From positions 1 through 64,000 of the forward strand of contig JHWU01000015.1 of the NCBI GenBank assembly GCA_000622025.1: a stretch of DNA of 64,000 nucleotides, given 5' to 3'. How positions within the stretch are numbered: the stretch's first letter is position 1; each line of letters begins with the position of its first letter. The translations under genes and the position numbers were made by a program. The DNA is from Lachnospiraceae bacterium AD3010. Lineage in GTDB: Bacteria > Bacillota > Clostridia > Lachnospirales > Lachnospiraceae. Shown here in pieces: positions 53,645 to 62,044 of this stretch. Below the pieces are notes generated by a model. It searched no databases and was not told the DNA's origin. It worked only from the letters and a program-made list of their open reading frames with translations.

Positions 53645-53902
53645 ATGAAAGAATTCAAGTACACACTCACAGATCCGGTAGGTATACACGCACGTCCAGC
53701 TGGGGTGCTCGCAAAAGAAGCGAAGAAATATACGAGCGTTATCACTATCACTAAGGGCGAGAAGAGTGCAAAGGCTACCGCGCTTATGAAGCTTATGGGA
53801 CTGGGCGCAAAGCAGGGGGATGAGATCACCGTACAGGTTGAGGGCGAAGACGAAGAGACAGCCGCTGCCGCTATCGAGCAGTTCCTGAAAGATAATATGT
53901 AA
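53645..53902 (+). CDS. ptsH: Phosphocarrier protein HPr, with Ala at residue 46
   Basis: Start at 53645 with a GGAG ribosome binding site; 85 residues. The PTS phosphohistidine is His15 in DPVGIHARPAGVLAKE, and the fold-typical KSAKATALMKLMGLGAKQGD follows. In Gram-positive HPr residue 46 is the Ser phosphorylated by HPr kinase for catabolite control; here it is Ala, with Thr45 beside it. Transfer of phosphate from Enzyme I (next gene) should work normally. Confidence 0.95.
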   Translation: MKEFKYTLTDPVGIHARPAGVLAKEAKKYTSVITITKGEKSAKATALMKLMGLGAKQGDEITVQVEGEDEETAAAAIEQFLKDNM

Positions 53903-54213
53903 TGATACAAACGCCAAAAGTCCAAATGGCCTTGCGGGGCACTGACGCACATAGTGCGTCAAAACGTGCCCGAACTGAGCGCAGCATCTGTCATCCTGAG
54001 CGCAGCATCTGTCATCCTGAGCGCAGCGAAGGATCTTCCCTCCGGATATGAAGATTCTTCGGGCTTCGCCCTCAGAATGACAAGGTGGGGAGCCCTCTGA
54101 ATGACAAGGTGGAGCTCTCAGAATGACAGAGTAGGGCTCTCAGAATGACAGAGTAGGGTTCTCAGAATGATAGTGGTTCTGAACAGTCATAAACTGTAAA
54201 TCGGAGGTCAAAA
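53903..54213. repeat. Repeat-filled gap between ptsH and ptsI (composite repeat, copy 5)
   Basis: No gene. The hairpin module lies inverted at 53934-53972 (GGGCAC/GTGCCC around GACGCAC/GTGCGTC read on the minus strand). Two short and one full REP-like unit (TGTCATCCTGAGCGCAGC) follow at 53988-54038, then an ATTCTTCGGGCTTCGCCCTC unit at 54053 and four degenerate CTCAGAATGACA units to 54170. The ptsI ribosome binding site (CGGAGG) is at 54201. Confidence 0.85.
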
Positions 54214-55839
54214 ATGAAGGTAGCAACGGGTACAAAAATTGTCGGCGGGATTTCGATAGGGAAGATCCGTGTCTATAAGCCGCCTGTTTATGAGATAAGC
54301 GAAGAAAAGGTTGCGGATCCGATCCCGGAGCTGAACCGCTTTGAATCGGCGAGGGTAAAGGTACAGGAACAGCAGCACGCCCTCTATGAAAAGGCCGTAA
54401 AGGAGGCGGGTGAGGACAGCGCCGCCATCTTCGAAGCACATGAGATGATGCTGGATGATGATGACCTGATCGACGCCTGCAAGGAGATCATGGTCGAGCA
54501 GAAGCAGAAGGCGGAATACGCGGTCCGTCAGGGCTTTGATAATATGGCCCAGATGTTCCGTGATATGGATGACCCCTATTTCCAGGCCCGGAGCGCCGAT
54601 GTGGAGGATCTGAAAAATGCCATGCTGGATGTGCTTTTCGGCAACGATCCCGACAGCATACAGGGCAGCGAGCCCTCAATACTCGTAGCAGAGGATCTGG
54701 CACCCTCCGAAACCGTGCGGCTTGATAAATCCCTGCTTCTCGGCCTTGTGACAAGGGAAGGCAGCTCAAACAGCCACACGGCAATACTGGCCAGAAGCTT
54801 AAATCTGCCAACGATAATACAGTGCAAGGATATCTCTGACGACTGGGACGGACAGTTCGCCATTCTGGACGGATACAATTCCTGTATCTATATAGAGCCG
54901 ACACAGGATCTCGTTGATTCCCTTACCGCAAAGCAGAATGAGGACCGGAAAAAGGAAGCCCTGCTTCTCGAGCTGAAAGGAAAGCCTAATACCACCGTTG
55001 ACGGCCATACGATAAAGGTATTTGCAAATATCGGGGGCCCCTCCGATGTGGGAGCCGTACAGGTAAATGATGCCGAAGGTGTCGGCCTGTTCCGCTCGGA
55101 ATTTGTATATCTGAACAGCAAAACCGATCCCACTGAGGAGGAGCAGTTCCTCGCATACAAACGGGTGCTGGAAACCCTTGCTCCCAAGCTTGTGATAATA
55201 CGCACCTGTGATATCGGAGCGGACAAAACCATAGACTATATGAATCTGGATAAGGAGGACAACCCTGCATTGGGCTACCGTGCCATCCGAATCTGCCTTA
55301 CGAGGAAGGACTTCTTCAAAAGACAGCTGAGGGCTCTCCTCAGGGCATCGGTATACGGAAATCTCGGTGTGATGTTCCCCATGATCACGAGCCTCAGAGA
55401 GGTACGGGACTGCAAGGAGATACTCGCCGAATGTAAGCGGGAGCTTGCAAATGAAGGTGCAGAGGTTGGAAATATAGAGCTCGGAATAATGATAGAAACT
55501 CCGGCCGCCGCCCTTATTGCGGATGATCTTGCCGAGGAGGTTGATTTCTTCTCTCTCGGTACCAATGACCTGACCCAGTACACCTGCGCCATAGACAGGC
55601 AGAATGCGAAGATCGAGCCTTTCTCCGATCCGCATCATCCGGCGGTGCTTAAGCTTATCCAGATGACCATAGAGGCAGGACACCGTCATAATACCTGGGT
55701 CGGTATCTGCGGAGAGCTGGGAGCGGATCTGTCTCTTACGGAGACCTTCCTCCGTATGGGTGTGGACGAGCTCAGCGTAAATCCTAAAAGCGTGCTGCCG
55801 CTCAGAAAGCAGATAAGGAGCATTGATCTGTCAAAGTAG
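54214..55839 (+). CDS. ptsI: Phosphoenolpyruvate-protein phosphotransferase (PTS Enzyme I)
   Basis: A 541-residue Enzyme I. N-terminal helical domain, phosphohistidine His188 in LVTREGSSNSHTAILARSLN, then the PEP-binding barrel with GVGLFRSEFVYLNSK, PALGYRAIRICLTRKDFFK and DFFSLGTNDLTQYTCAIDR plus HRHNTWVGICGELGADL (catalytic Cys). It phosphorylates HPr from PEP. Separation from ptsH by 311 bases of repeats is unusual, as the two are normally adjacent. Confidence 0.97.
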   Translation: MKVATGTKIVGGISIGKIRVYKPPVYEISEEKVADPIPELNRFESARVKVQEQQHALYEKAVKEAGEDSAAIFEAHEMMLDDDDLIDACKEIMVEQKQKAEYAVRQGFDNMAQMFRDMDDPYFQARSADVEDLKNAMLDVLFGNDPDSIQGSEPSILVAEDLAPSETVRLDKSLLLGLVTREGSSNSHTAILARSLNLPTIIQCKDISDDWDGQFAILDGYNSCIYIEPTQDLVDSLTAKQNEDRKKEALLLELKGKPNTTVDGHTIKVFANIGGPSDVGAVQVNDAEGVGLFRSEFVYLNSKTDPTEEEQFLAYKRVLETLAPKLVIIRTCDIGADKTIDYMNLDKEDNPALGYRAIRICLTRKDFFKRQLRALLRASVYGNLGVMFPMITSLREVRDCKEILAECKRELANEGAEVGNIELGIMIETPAAALIADDLAEEVDFFSLGTNDLTQYTCAIDRQNAKIEPFSDPHHPAVLKLIQMTIEAGHRHNTWVGICGELGADLSLTETFLRMGVDELSVNPKSVLPLRKQIRSIDLSK

Positions 55840-55918
55840 TGACGCCCGGTGAACTATTAAAAATCTTTCATTGGCTTTGATTTTATACAATTTTTAATGT
55901 ATACAAAATTTATTTTCA

Positions 55919-55927
55919 TGTTATACT
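55919..55927 (+). promoter_or_regulatory. Extended -10 promoter of the flagellin-like gene
   Basis: TGTTATACT, about 22 bases upstream of the ATG, in a very AT-rich stretch; no good -35 box and no sigma-28 motif seen. Confidence 0.45.
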
Positions 55928-55948
55928 GCTTTTATCGGAGGTGAATTT

Positions 55949-56692
55949 ATGGATTCTATTTCAACCCTGGGCAGCAGCTCATATTACAGTAATTACAGCG
56001 GATATATCAATTCTTCCGATATCTCCATAGAGGAAAAGGCAGTAGCACAGATAGGGGGTCTGCAGGCAGGAACGGAAAACGTTCAGGAGGGAAAGGCTCT
56101 CCTTAATATCTCCGATGGTGCGGCTTCACAGATAACCGACTATCTGCAGTCCATCAGGGAGCTTGCTGTAAAGGCTATGAACGGCACGGCATCTCAAAGT
56201 GACAGGGCTGATATTCAGAGCCAGATCGACAGCTATAAGCAGGGCATCAATGATATCGCAGGCACCGCAAAGTACAATGAGACCTATCTTCTTAACGGCA
56301 GCAATAAGAACATTGATATAGTCAGTGACGGAAACAAAACCACCATCGGTATTTCCGGTTCCAGCTCTCTCATTAAGGATCTGGGGATCGAGGACTTCAA
56401 TGTGACGAAGGGCAGCTTTGATCTGGATTCAATCGACAGTGCCATTAAGAAGGTCAGTGACCAGCGTGCTCTCGGAGGAGCGCAGTATAATGCTCTGTCC
56501 GCCCAGGAGGCTTACAACCGTACCGCCATACAGAATACCTTCGCCTCCAGCTCGGTCAAGGATGAGCTTCAGGAGATCATCGAGCAGAATAATAAAAATA
56601 AGCAGGGTCAGCTCCTCAATAACGTTAGGATGATGATGCAGAAAAAGGATGAGGAGCAGATGAAACAGTCTACCGCGAACCTCTTCGTGTGA
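55949..56692 (+). CDS. Flagellin-like protein lacking the terminal flagellin helices
   Basis: A 247-residue protein. Residues 50-125 match the flagellin N-terminal helical region: NVQEGKALLNISDGAASQIT, YLQSIRELAVKAMNGTASQS, DRADIQSQIDSYKQGINDIA and KYNETYLLNGSN. A small variable part and DSIDSAIKKVSDQRALGGAQ, which resembles flagellin ND1-C, follow. The usual first 40 residues (MIINHN type) and the C-terminal D0 helix are replaced by unrelated sequence ending in a polar helix. It may be an accessory or diverged filament protein. Confidence 0.8.
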   Translation: MDSISTLGSSSYYSNYSGYINSSDISIEEKAVAQIGGLQAGTENVQEGKALLNISDGAASQITDYLQSIRELAVKAMNGTASQSDRADIQSQIDSYKQGINDIAGTAKYNETYLLNGSNKNIDIVSDGNKTTIGISGSSSLIKDLGIEDFNVTKGSFDLDSIDSAIKKVSDQRALGGAQYNALSAQEAYNRTAIQNTFASSSVKDELQEIIEQNNKNKQGQLLNNVRMMMQKKDEEQMKQSTANLFV

Positions 56693-56754
56693 GAGACCGG
56701 AGGATCCTTCGCGGCTCCCCGGACGACATAGGGTCACCGCAGTTAAGTAAATTA

Positions 56755-56785
56755 AGGACGGGCACTGCCCGTCCTTTTTGTTTTA
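56755..56785 (+). terminator. Rho-independent terminator of flagellin-like gene
   Basis: Perfect nine-pair stem AGGACGGGC/GCCCGTCCT with ACT loop and a T-rich tail; it may also act for the converging gene that ends at 56817. Confidence 0.9.
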
Positions 56786-56816
56786 GGTTTATTTGCCTTG
56801 GTTTTCACGTTTATTT

Positions 56817-59135
56817 TTACTTTACCTTCACGGTTATCTTGTATTTCATATTAAGATACCGGTACCTGATCTTGATGCTGTCCTTGTCCCTGGGATCTAT
56901 AATGATGGAATTATCGGAAACCCTGGCTAAGGAATTCTTCTGCTTTTCAATAGAGAGCTTTCCCGCATTAATGTGGGTTCCGAAGAGATCAGTTACCGTC
57001 TTTACCACGGGAGCGCTGCCCTTTGCTATCTTCTTTGCACTATCCTGGGCTTTCGGCTTCTCTACAGTAAATTTGATGGTGTAGGTATTGTTGTCTGCCA
57101 TTGTAACTGTAGCGGTGCCGTCTTTTTTGCATTTAAAGGAAACGGTGCTGTCCTTCTTATTGTATTTCGCCTTTACCCCTCCGGTGGTTTTCACGGAGTT
57201 CTTATCCTTCACCTTTGCGGCAGTGGTGAACTTGCTGCCGTTTACAGCAGTCATCTTCAGGTCATCGGGCTTTACCCCGGACTCTGCGACCTTAGAAAAA
57301 TCAAGTATCTGATCCTTGATGCTGCCGCCGGTGCCGTTTGATGAGCCCTTGGCAACAGGTGCAAAGTTATCATCCCCTGATGCATAGACCGCTCCGGTAG
57401 CTGTCAGCGGTACTCTTACCGCCTCCTGCGTCGGTGTAGGATCCGGTGTCGGGTCAGGATCCGGCGTTGGTGTAGGCTCCGGCATCGGGTCAGGATCCGG
57501 CGTCGGTGTCGGCTCCGGTGTCGGATCAGGATCCGGTGTTGGTTCGGGATCCGGTTCAGGTTCAGGTTCAGGTTCAGGCTCCGGCTCCTTAAACTTTGCA
57601 TACAGGCTTAAGTCTTTTGTAACCTGTGAGTTAAAATCATATTTCTTTGTGAGCTTTTTATCAGAGTACCAGCCAAGGAAATCCATACCTTCCTTTACCG
57701 GATCGGAAGGCTTAGCAATACGCTTTCCATAAGGCACGGCATTTTCACTTATCTTTGTATCACCGTCAAAGAAGCTTACAATACAAGCCGGGATAAGGGT
57801 CTTTCCTTCAATACCGGGATATGTGTAATACTTTGTTTCTCCGATTGGAACCTCTTTCTCTCTAGTATCTATCAGAGCGCCGTCCTCTGTCATAAAGGTT
57901 CCGGCAAAATCCACTTTCTTCTCTGAATATGAATATAAGCTGCTGATATTTATCCTGTCTGTCCCCTTTGTCCAGTCGATCTTTATATCATCGCAATTCC
58001 ATATACCTTTTGCATTGTCTCCGGCCGCACTGATCGTTACATTTCCACCGGTAATATTAACAGGAACTGTACAGCCCTGACCTTTATTGACAAATATTCC
58101 GTAACTTTTATCACCTTTTGACTTAATGTTAACAGTGCCACCGGTAATATTAACCGGGAGTTCTGATATGTATGCGTAGATATATATTCCATCGCTGTTT
58201 TCGCCTTCTGACTCAATATTGACAGTACCGCCGGAAATATTGAATCCTTCAGTAGCCTTAACTCCGCTCAAACCTGCTCCTTCATTCTTTATCGTTACAT
58301 TGCCACCGGATGCAGTGAAGTTTTCACAGTCTACTCCTCCTTTTTTACTGTTAACAGACACGGTGCCGCTTGTTACTTTAACCCCAACTACAGATACACA
58401 AAACGGTCCACCAGCTCCGTTAGAGTTGGCATAGAGCTCCCCGCCTGATATATCGATCATATCAGTCGCAGAGATGGCTTGGTTTTTTGAATTAATTTTG
58501 ACTGACCCGCCGCTTATTGTAAGTTTTGATAAGTTTATACAACCGGAACCATTTGACGCATTTACATTAAGCTCTCCCCCTTTTATTTCCATTGGGTAAT
58601 TTCCAAAATTATCGACTGCACACCCTGTACCTTGCTGATTTATGTCAACCTCTCCGCCAATTTGGGTATAATTTACATCCCTAAGACAATGGTCCTGGGA
58701 ACTATTACTGGTTAATATGAGTTTCCCGTTGTTTTCCTCCTGTCCGTAAACGGTGAGTTTATTATAAGATCCATTAAGAGCAGTTCTATCACCCACCGTG
58801 ACCGTAAGTGTCGCTCCGTCACAGAGGATAAGCTTGGTATCTCCGTCAAGAGTCACCTTATTATTAATACTGACAGTATTTTTTACAACCACTGTGCCGG
58901 ACCATTTATAGCACGGCCCGTCATAGTCACTGTCGGGATTAGCATTGGGAAGGGTATAGTTGTTAGCAGACGCCTCATTTCCGTTCTCGTCGATATAGGA
59001 TACCGGATCAGGATGCCCCGCATAGGCATCCTCCGGGAATGCCCCTGCCAAAAACAGTACACAGACTGCCGCAAGAAAGGCCGCTGTTCCTCCTGTTCTC
59101 ACGATACTTTTGATCACTTTCTTTAATTCATTCAT
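56817..59135 (-). CDS. Large secreted beta-helix protein with acidic proline-rich linker
   Basis: A 772-residue exported protein. Signal peptide in residues 1-39 (hydrophobic core AAFLAAVCVLFLAGAF, cleavage after AYA). Residues 60-440 hold many repeats of the ITGGTVNIKS / ISGGELYANS type, a right-handed beta-helix like carbohydrate-binding Cthe_2159 proteins. Residues 450-511 form one Listeria-Bacteroides (InlB B-type) repeat ending LSLYAKF. Residues 512-572 are a Pro-Glu/Asp-Thr linker; the last 200 residues are a beta-rich, Lys-rich domain without LPxTG motif. Likely surface binding or adhesion. Confidence 0.85.
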   Translation of the reverse strand: MNELKKVIKSIVRTGGTAAFLAAVCVLFLAGAFPEDAYAGHPDPVSYIDENGNEASANNYTLPNANPDSDYDGPCYKWSGTVVVKNTVSINNKVTLDGDTKLILCDGATLTVTVGDRTALNGSYNKLTVYGQEENNGKLILTSNSSQDHCLRDVNYTQIGGEVDINQQGTGCAVDNFGNYPMEIKGGELNVNASNGSGCINLSKLTISGGSVKINSKNQAISATDMIDISGGELYANSNGAGGPFCVSVVGVKVTSGTVSVNSKKGGVDCENFTASGGNVTIKNEGAGLSGVKATEGFNISGGTVNIESEGENSDGIYIYAYISELPVNITGGTVNIKSKGDKSYGIFVNKGQGCTVPVNITGGNVTISAAGDNAKGIWNCDDIKIDWTKGTDRINISSLYSYSEKKVDFAGTFMTEDGALIDTREKEVPIGETKYYTYPGIEGKTLIPACIVSFFDGDTKISENAVPYGKRIAKPSDPVKEGMDFLGWYSDKKLTKKYDFNSQVTKDLSLYAKFKEPEPEPEPEPEPDPEPTPDPDPTPEPTPTPDPDPMPEPTPTPDPDPTPDPTPTQEAVRVPLTATGAVYASGDDNFAPVAKGSSNGTGGSIKDQILDFSKVAESGVKPDDLKMTAVNGSKFTTAAKVKDKNSVKTTGGVKAKYNKKDSTVSFKCKKDGTATVTMADNNTYTIKFTVEKPKAQDSAKKIAKGSAPVVKTVTDLFGTHINAGKLSIEKQKNSLARVSDNSIIIDPRDKDSIKIRYRYLNMKYKITVKVK

Positions 59136-59182
59136 TACTTTATCTCCCTGCTTTGTAAATCATCTATAAAACACAGTTTTTG

Positions 59183-59216
59183 ATAAGATCCTTCGCTAAC
59201 GCTCAGGATGACAATG
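59183..59216. repeat. Dispersed REP-like repeat, copy 6
   Basis: GATCCTTCGCTAACGCTCAG followed by GATGACA, upstream of the secreted protein gene. The rest of the 59136-59381 gap is AT-rich and holds nothing else I can name. Confidence 0.8.
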
Positions 59217-59381
59217 TGTTTTTTATCTGACATACAGATGATAATCTAATTGGCTATTCAGTAGCCCAAAAGATATGTTCACAACCACACTTCGAATAAT
59301 TATATTTCAAAAAAGCAGGAATTTTCAACAGAAGCATGACGAAAAAACGCGAAACGTGACGAATAGTTTTTTCAATGAATT

Positions 59382-59993
59382 TTAGTTATCCCTTCCCAGA
59401 GCATCTCTGATGGCCTCGAAGAATTCCCCAAACTCCTGAAAGGCCGGGATATCCGGATTGTCTTCTATTATCTTCTCCGTGGATCTGAAGAGGAAGCCGG
59501 CCTTACTTGCTTTGATCATTTTCAGGTCATTATAAGAGTCGCCTGCGGCGATGGTCTCATATCCTATTGACTGCAGTGCACGGACCGTCGTGAGCTTGGA
59601 ATCCTTTATCCTCATTTTATAGCCCGTTATCTCTCCGGTGGGAGATACGACAAGGGAATTACAGAAAAGGGTGGGGAAATTCAGCTTCCTTATAAGAGGA
59701 GAGGCAAACTGGGTGAAGGTATCGCTCAGGATTATCACCTGTGTCAGCTCCCTTAATCTGTCGAGGAATTCCCTCGCTCCGGGAAGGGGATCGATACCCT
59801 CTATGGTGGCCTGTATCTCCTTCAGGCCCAGCTTATGCTCCTTCAGGATCTCCAGGCGGTATTTCATCAGCTTATCGTAATCGGGCTCGTCCCTGGTGGT
59901 TTTCCTTAGCTCCGGTATTCCGCTTGCCTCGGAAAATGCGATCCATATTTCCGGAACCAGAACACCTTCCATATCCAAACATACTATATCCAT
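59382..59993 (-). CDS. thrH: Bifunctional phosphoserine phosphatase/homoserine phosphotransferase ThrH-like
   Basis: A 203-residue HAD hydrolase that follows Pseudomonas ThrH along its length: motif I CLDMEGVLVPEIWIAFSEAS with the ThrH-type D-x-E (Asp7, Glu9), RDEPDYDKLMKYRLEILKEH, VIILSDTFTQFASPL (motif II) and AAGDSYNDLKMIKASKAGFL (motif IV). ThrH dephosphorylates phosphoserine and can transfer the phosphate to homoserine. The gene stands alone, with repeats before it. Confidence 0.9.
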   Translation of the reverse strand: MDIVCLDMEGVLVPEIWIAFSEASGIPELRKTTRDEPDYDKLMKYRLEILKEHKLGLKEIQATIEGIDPLPGAREFLDRLRELTQVIILSDTFTQFASPLIRKLNFPTLFCNSLVVSPTGEITGYKMRIKDSKLTTVRALQSIGYETIAAGDSYNDLKMIKASKAGFLFRSTEKIIEDNPDIPAFQEFGEFFEAIRDALGRDN

Positions 59994-60035
59994 TATCTGT
60001 TTCCTCTCCTTTATTAATGATGTTTTTTTACTACT

Positions 60036-60118
60036 ATGTCATTCTGAGCGAAGCGAAGAATCTTTTTAACCGATTGGGAAGATCCTTCGCTAACGCTCAG
60101 GATGACAAGAATGAAACG
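60036..60118. repeat. Dispersed REP-like repeat, copy 7 (two units)
   Basis: Two facing units, TGTCATTCTGAGCGAAGCGA AGAATC and GATCCTTCGCTAACGCTCAG GATGACA, between HU and thrH. Confidence 0.85.
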
Positions 60119-60122
60119 CTCA

Positions 60123-60156
60123 GAAAAAAAGGTCTGCCGACAGCTATCGGCAGACC
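60123..60156 (-). terminator. Rho-independent terminator of the HU gene
   Basis: Minus-strand stem GGTCTGCCGA/TCGGCAGACC with short loop followed by seven T residues. Confidence 0.9.
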
Positions 60157-60172
60157 CCGTTGATATCACTTC

Positions 60173-60457
60173 TTACTTTTTCTTTCCGTTTACAAGATCC
60201 TTTAATGCCTTGCCTGCCTTAAACTTGGGAGACTTTGAAGCTGCGATCTTGATCTCTTTTCCGGTCTGGGGATTGCGTCCCTTTCTTGCTGCTCTCTTTG
60301 TTACTTCGAAGGTTCCGAAGCCGATGAGCTGGATCTTTCCGCCCTTCTTAAGCTCCTTGGCTACAACATCAGTGAACGCCTTGATGGTAGCATCGGTATC
60401 CTTCTTGGATAACTTGGTCTGCTTTGCAACTGCTTCTACTAATTCTGTTTTGTTCAT
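60173..60457 (-). CDS. hup: HU family DNA-binding protein
   Basis: A 94-residue histone-like protein: [40 protein letters not shown] and [20 protein letters not shown] (DNA-binding arm) are diagnostic. Dimeric nucleoid protein that bends DNA. Single gene with its own -10 box upstream (TATAAT at 60536-60541 on the minus strand) and a strong terminator. Confidence 0.97.
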   Translation of the reverse strand: MNKTELVEAVAKQTKLSKKDTDATIKAFTDVVAKELKKGGKIQLIGFGTFEVTKRAARKGRNPQTGKEIKIAASKSPKFKAGKALKDLVNGKKK

Positions 60458-60637
60458 AAGGTTCCTCCAATCCTAATGAGTTATTACCTGTTCATACCCT
60501 TCCGGATAATGAACAGATACATAATCAGCGACTTTATTATAACAGATAAATTCAGTAATAACCATACTTTTACAGCTTTTTGTTGGAAAATTCCTTAATT
60601 TTTTGGGCTTTGCAGGCAATTTGCAGTATAAAAACCC

Positions 60638-62032
60638 CTATCTTGCGGCTTTCAGCCAGCCTGCGTAACCCGTAGGTATGGAAGTATACTGGAGGAAATA
60701 ACCCTCATCCCGCTTTTCCGTCACTTTGCAGAAGAGCTTACCTCCGGCATCTATCTGAATATTGTCGAATACGGCGAGCTCCGATTCTGTTTCCAGTATG
60801 GCACTGTCACGGGACACAGCAGTGATCCCGCCGTAAAAGGCCTTTGAATTCTCGTGCTTTCCTTCGATCTTCCTGAAGCATACCGCAATAGGACGGTCAA
60901 GATGCTGAAGCACACTCCCTCCCATTTCTACATGGATATTGTAGGGCTCACCCATTCCGGTCACCTGATAGAGCACCATTTCCCCGTTTGCGCCCTTCGG
61001 GAAAACGGTCATCTCCTGCGCGATCTCCAGCTCCGTGCTGATAAGCTCCTTTGTTGCCTTGGGAATGAGTACCTGCCCTCCGACTGTATAACTCTCTATC
61101 CTTCCGCAGAGGTTTACATGGCTTCCCACAACTCCGTACTTTGTCTTCTTTTCGGAACCGATATTTCCTACTATTACTTCTCCTGTATTTATCCCTATAC
61201 CCATTTCCAGAGTAGGGTAGTCATTTTCCCTGTTCCACTCATTTATCTCTGCCATTCGTCCCTGCATCTCAAGGGCTGCCGCCACGGCATCCAGAGCATG
61301 GGTCTCGGAATAATCCGGTGCGCCGAAGAGGGCCATTATACCGTCACCGATAAATTCTATGATCGTCCCCTTATGTGCCTGTATCACCTCTGTCATCTCT
61401 CCGAGATAGTGGTTCAGCATCGAGATAAGATCCGTGGCATCCATTCTCTCACTCATTGCGGTAAAGCCGCGGAGATCACTCATCATTACCGTAAGCTCCT
61501 GCTTTTTGCCCCCGAGCCTCAGCCCGTCCGGAGTGTCCAGAAGGTGCCTCACTATATCGTCTGAAAGGAAACGGCCGAAGGTCTCGCTTATCAGCTTATT
61601 CCTCATCTCCAGCTGTCCGTTCAGCGCCTTTATCTTTTCCATGGATTTCACGGCATCCCTGAGATCCATAAGCTCACTCAGATCGCTGAATACCATGATA
61701 ACGCCTATCCGCTTATTTCCCCTTGTGAGGAAGGAGGACAGCAGCCTTAAGTGAAGCTCCCTGTCTCCGATGAAATAGGGGACTATATCCTGATGCAGGG
61801 TATTCCGGTCGTAGATCGAATCAATAACCGTCTGGGTAAAACGGTCGTTTCTCTCGTCATTAAAAAAGACTGCAGCAAACTTTTTCCCCAGGATAAGCTC
61901 CTGATCCAGCTCCAGTATTTCGGCGGCGGCATCATTAATATATTCAATGACACCGTCAAAGCCGATGACCATTATCCCTTCGGATATGTTCTTTACTATG
62001 TTTTCCGAGAAGATCTTCTGTGAATTGTTCAT
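60638..62032 (-). CDS. PAS domain plus class III adenylate/guanylate cyclase
   Basis: A 464-residue cytoplasmic protein. PAS domain in residues 10-120 (GIMVIGFDGVIEYINDAAAE), a coiled-coil helix to 150, then FGRFLSDDIVRHLL and the cyclase domain (175-365). Catalytic residues are intact: metal Asp186 and Asp230 (SDLRGF, FIGDGIMALFG), Asn307 and Arg311. The base-selecting positions are Glu226 and Gly300 rather than the Lys and Asp/Thr of adenylate cyclases, so GTP is a possible substrate. The last 95 residues are a PilZ-like beta domain without clear c-di-GMP motifs. It lies 12 bases after the TIM-barrel gene. Confidence 0.92.
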   Translation of the reverse strand: MNNSQKIFSENIVKNISEGIMVIGFDGVIEYINDAAAEILELDQELILGKKFAAVFFNDERNDRFTQTVIDSIYDRNTLHQDIVPYFIGDRELHLRLLSSFLTRGNKRIGVIMVFSDLSELMDLRDAVKSMEKIKALNGQLEMRNKLISETFGRFLSDDIVRHLLDTPDGLRLGGKKQELTVMMSDLRGFTAMSERMDATDLISMLNHYLGEMTEVIQAHKGTIIEFIGDGIMALFGAPDYSETHALDAVAAALEMQGRMAEINEWNRENDYPTLEMGIGINTGEVIVGNIGSEKKTKYGVVGSHVNLCGRIESYTVGGQVLIPKATKELISTELEIAQEMTVFPKGANGEMVLYQVTGMGEPYNIHVEMGGSVLQHLDRPIAVCFRKIEGKHENSKAFYGGITAVSRDSAILETESELAVFDNIQIDAGGKLFCKVTEKRDEGYFLQYTSIPTGYAGWLKAAR

Positions 62033-62044
62033 AATAACCCGCTC

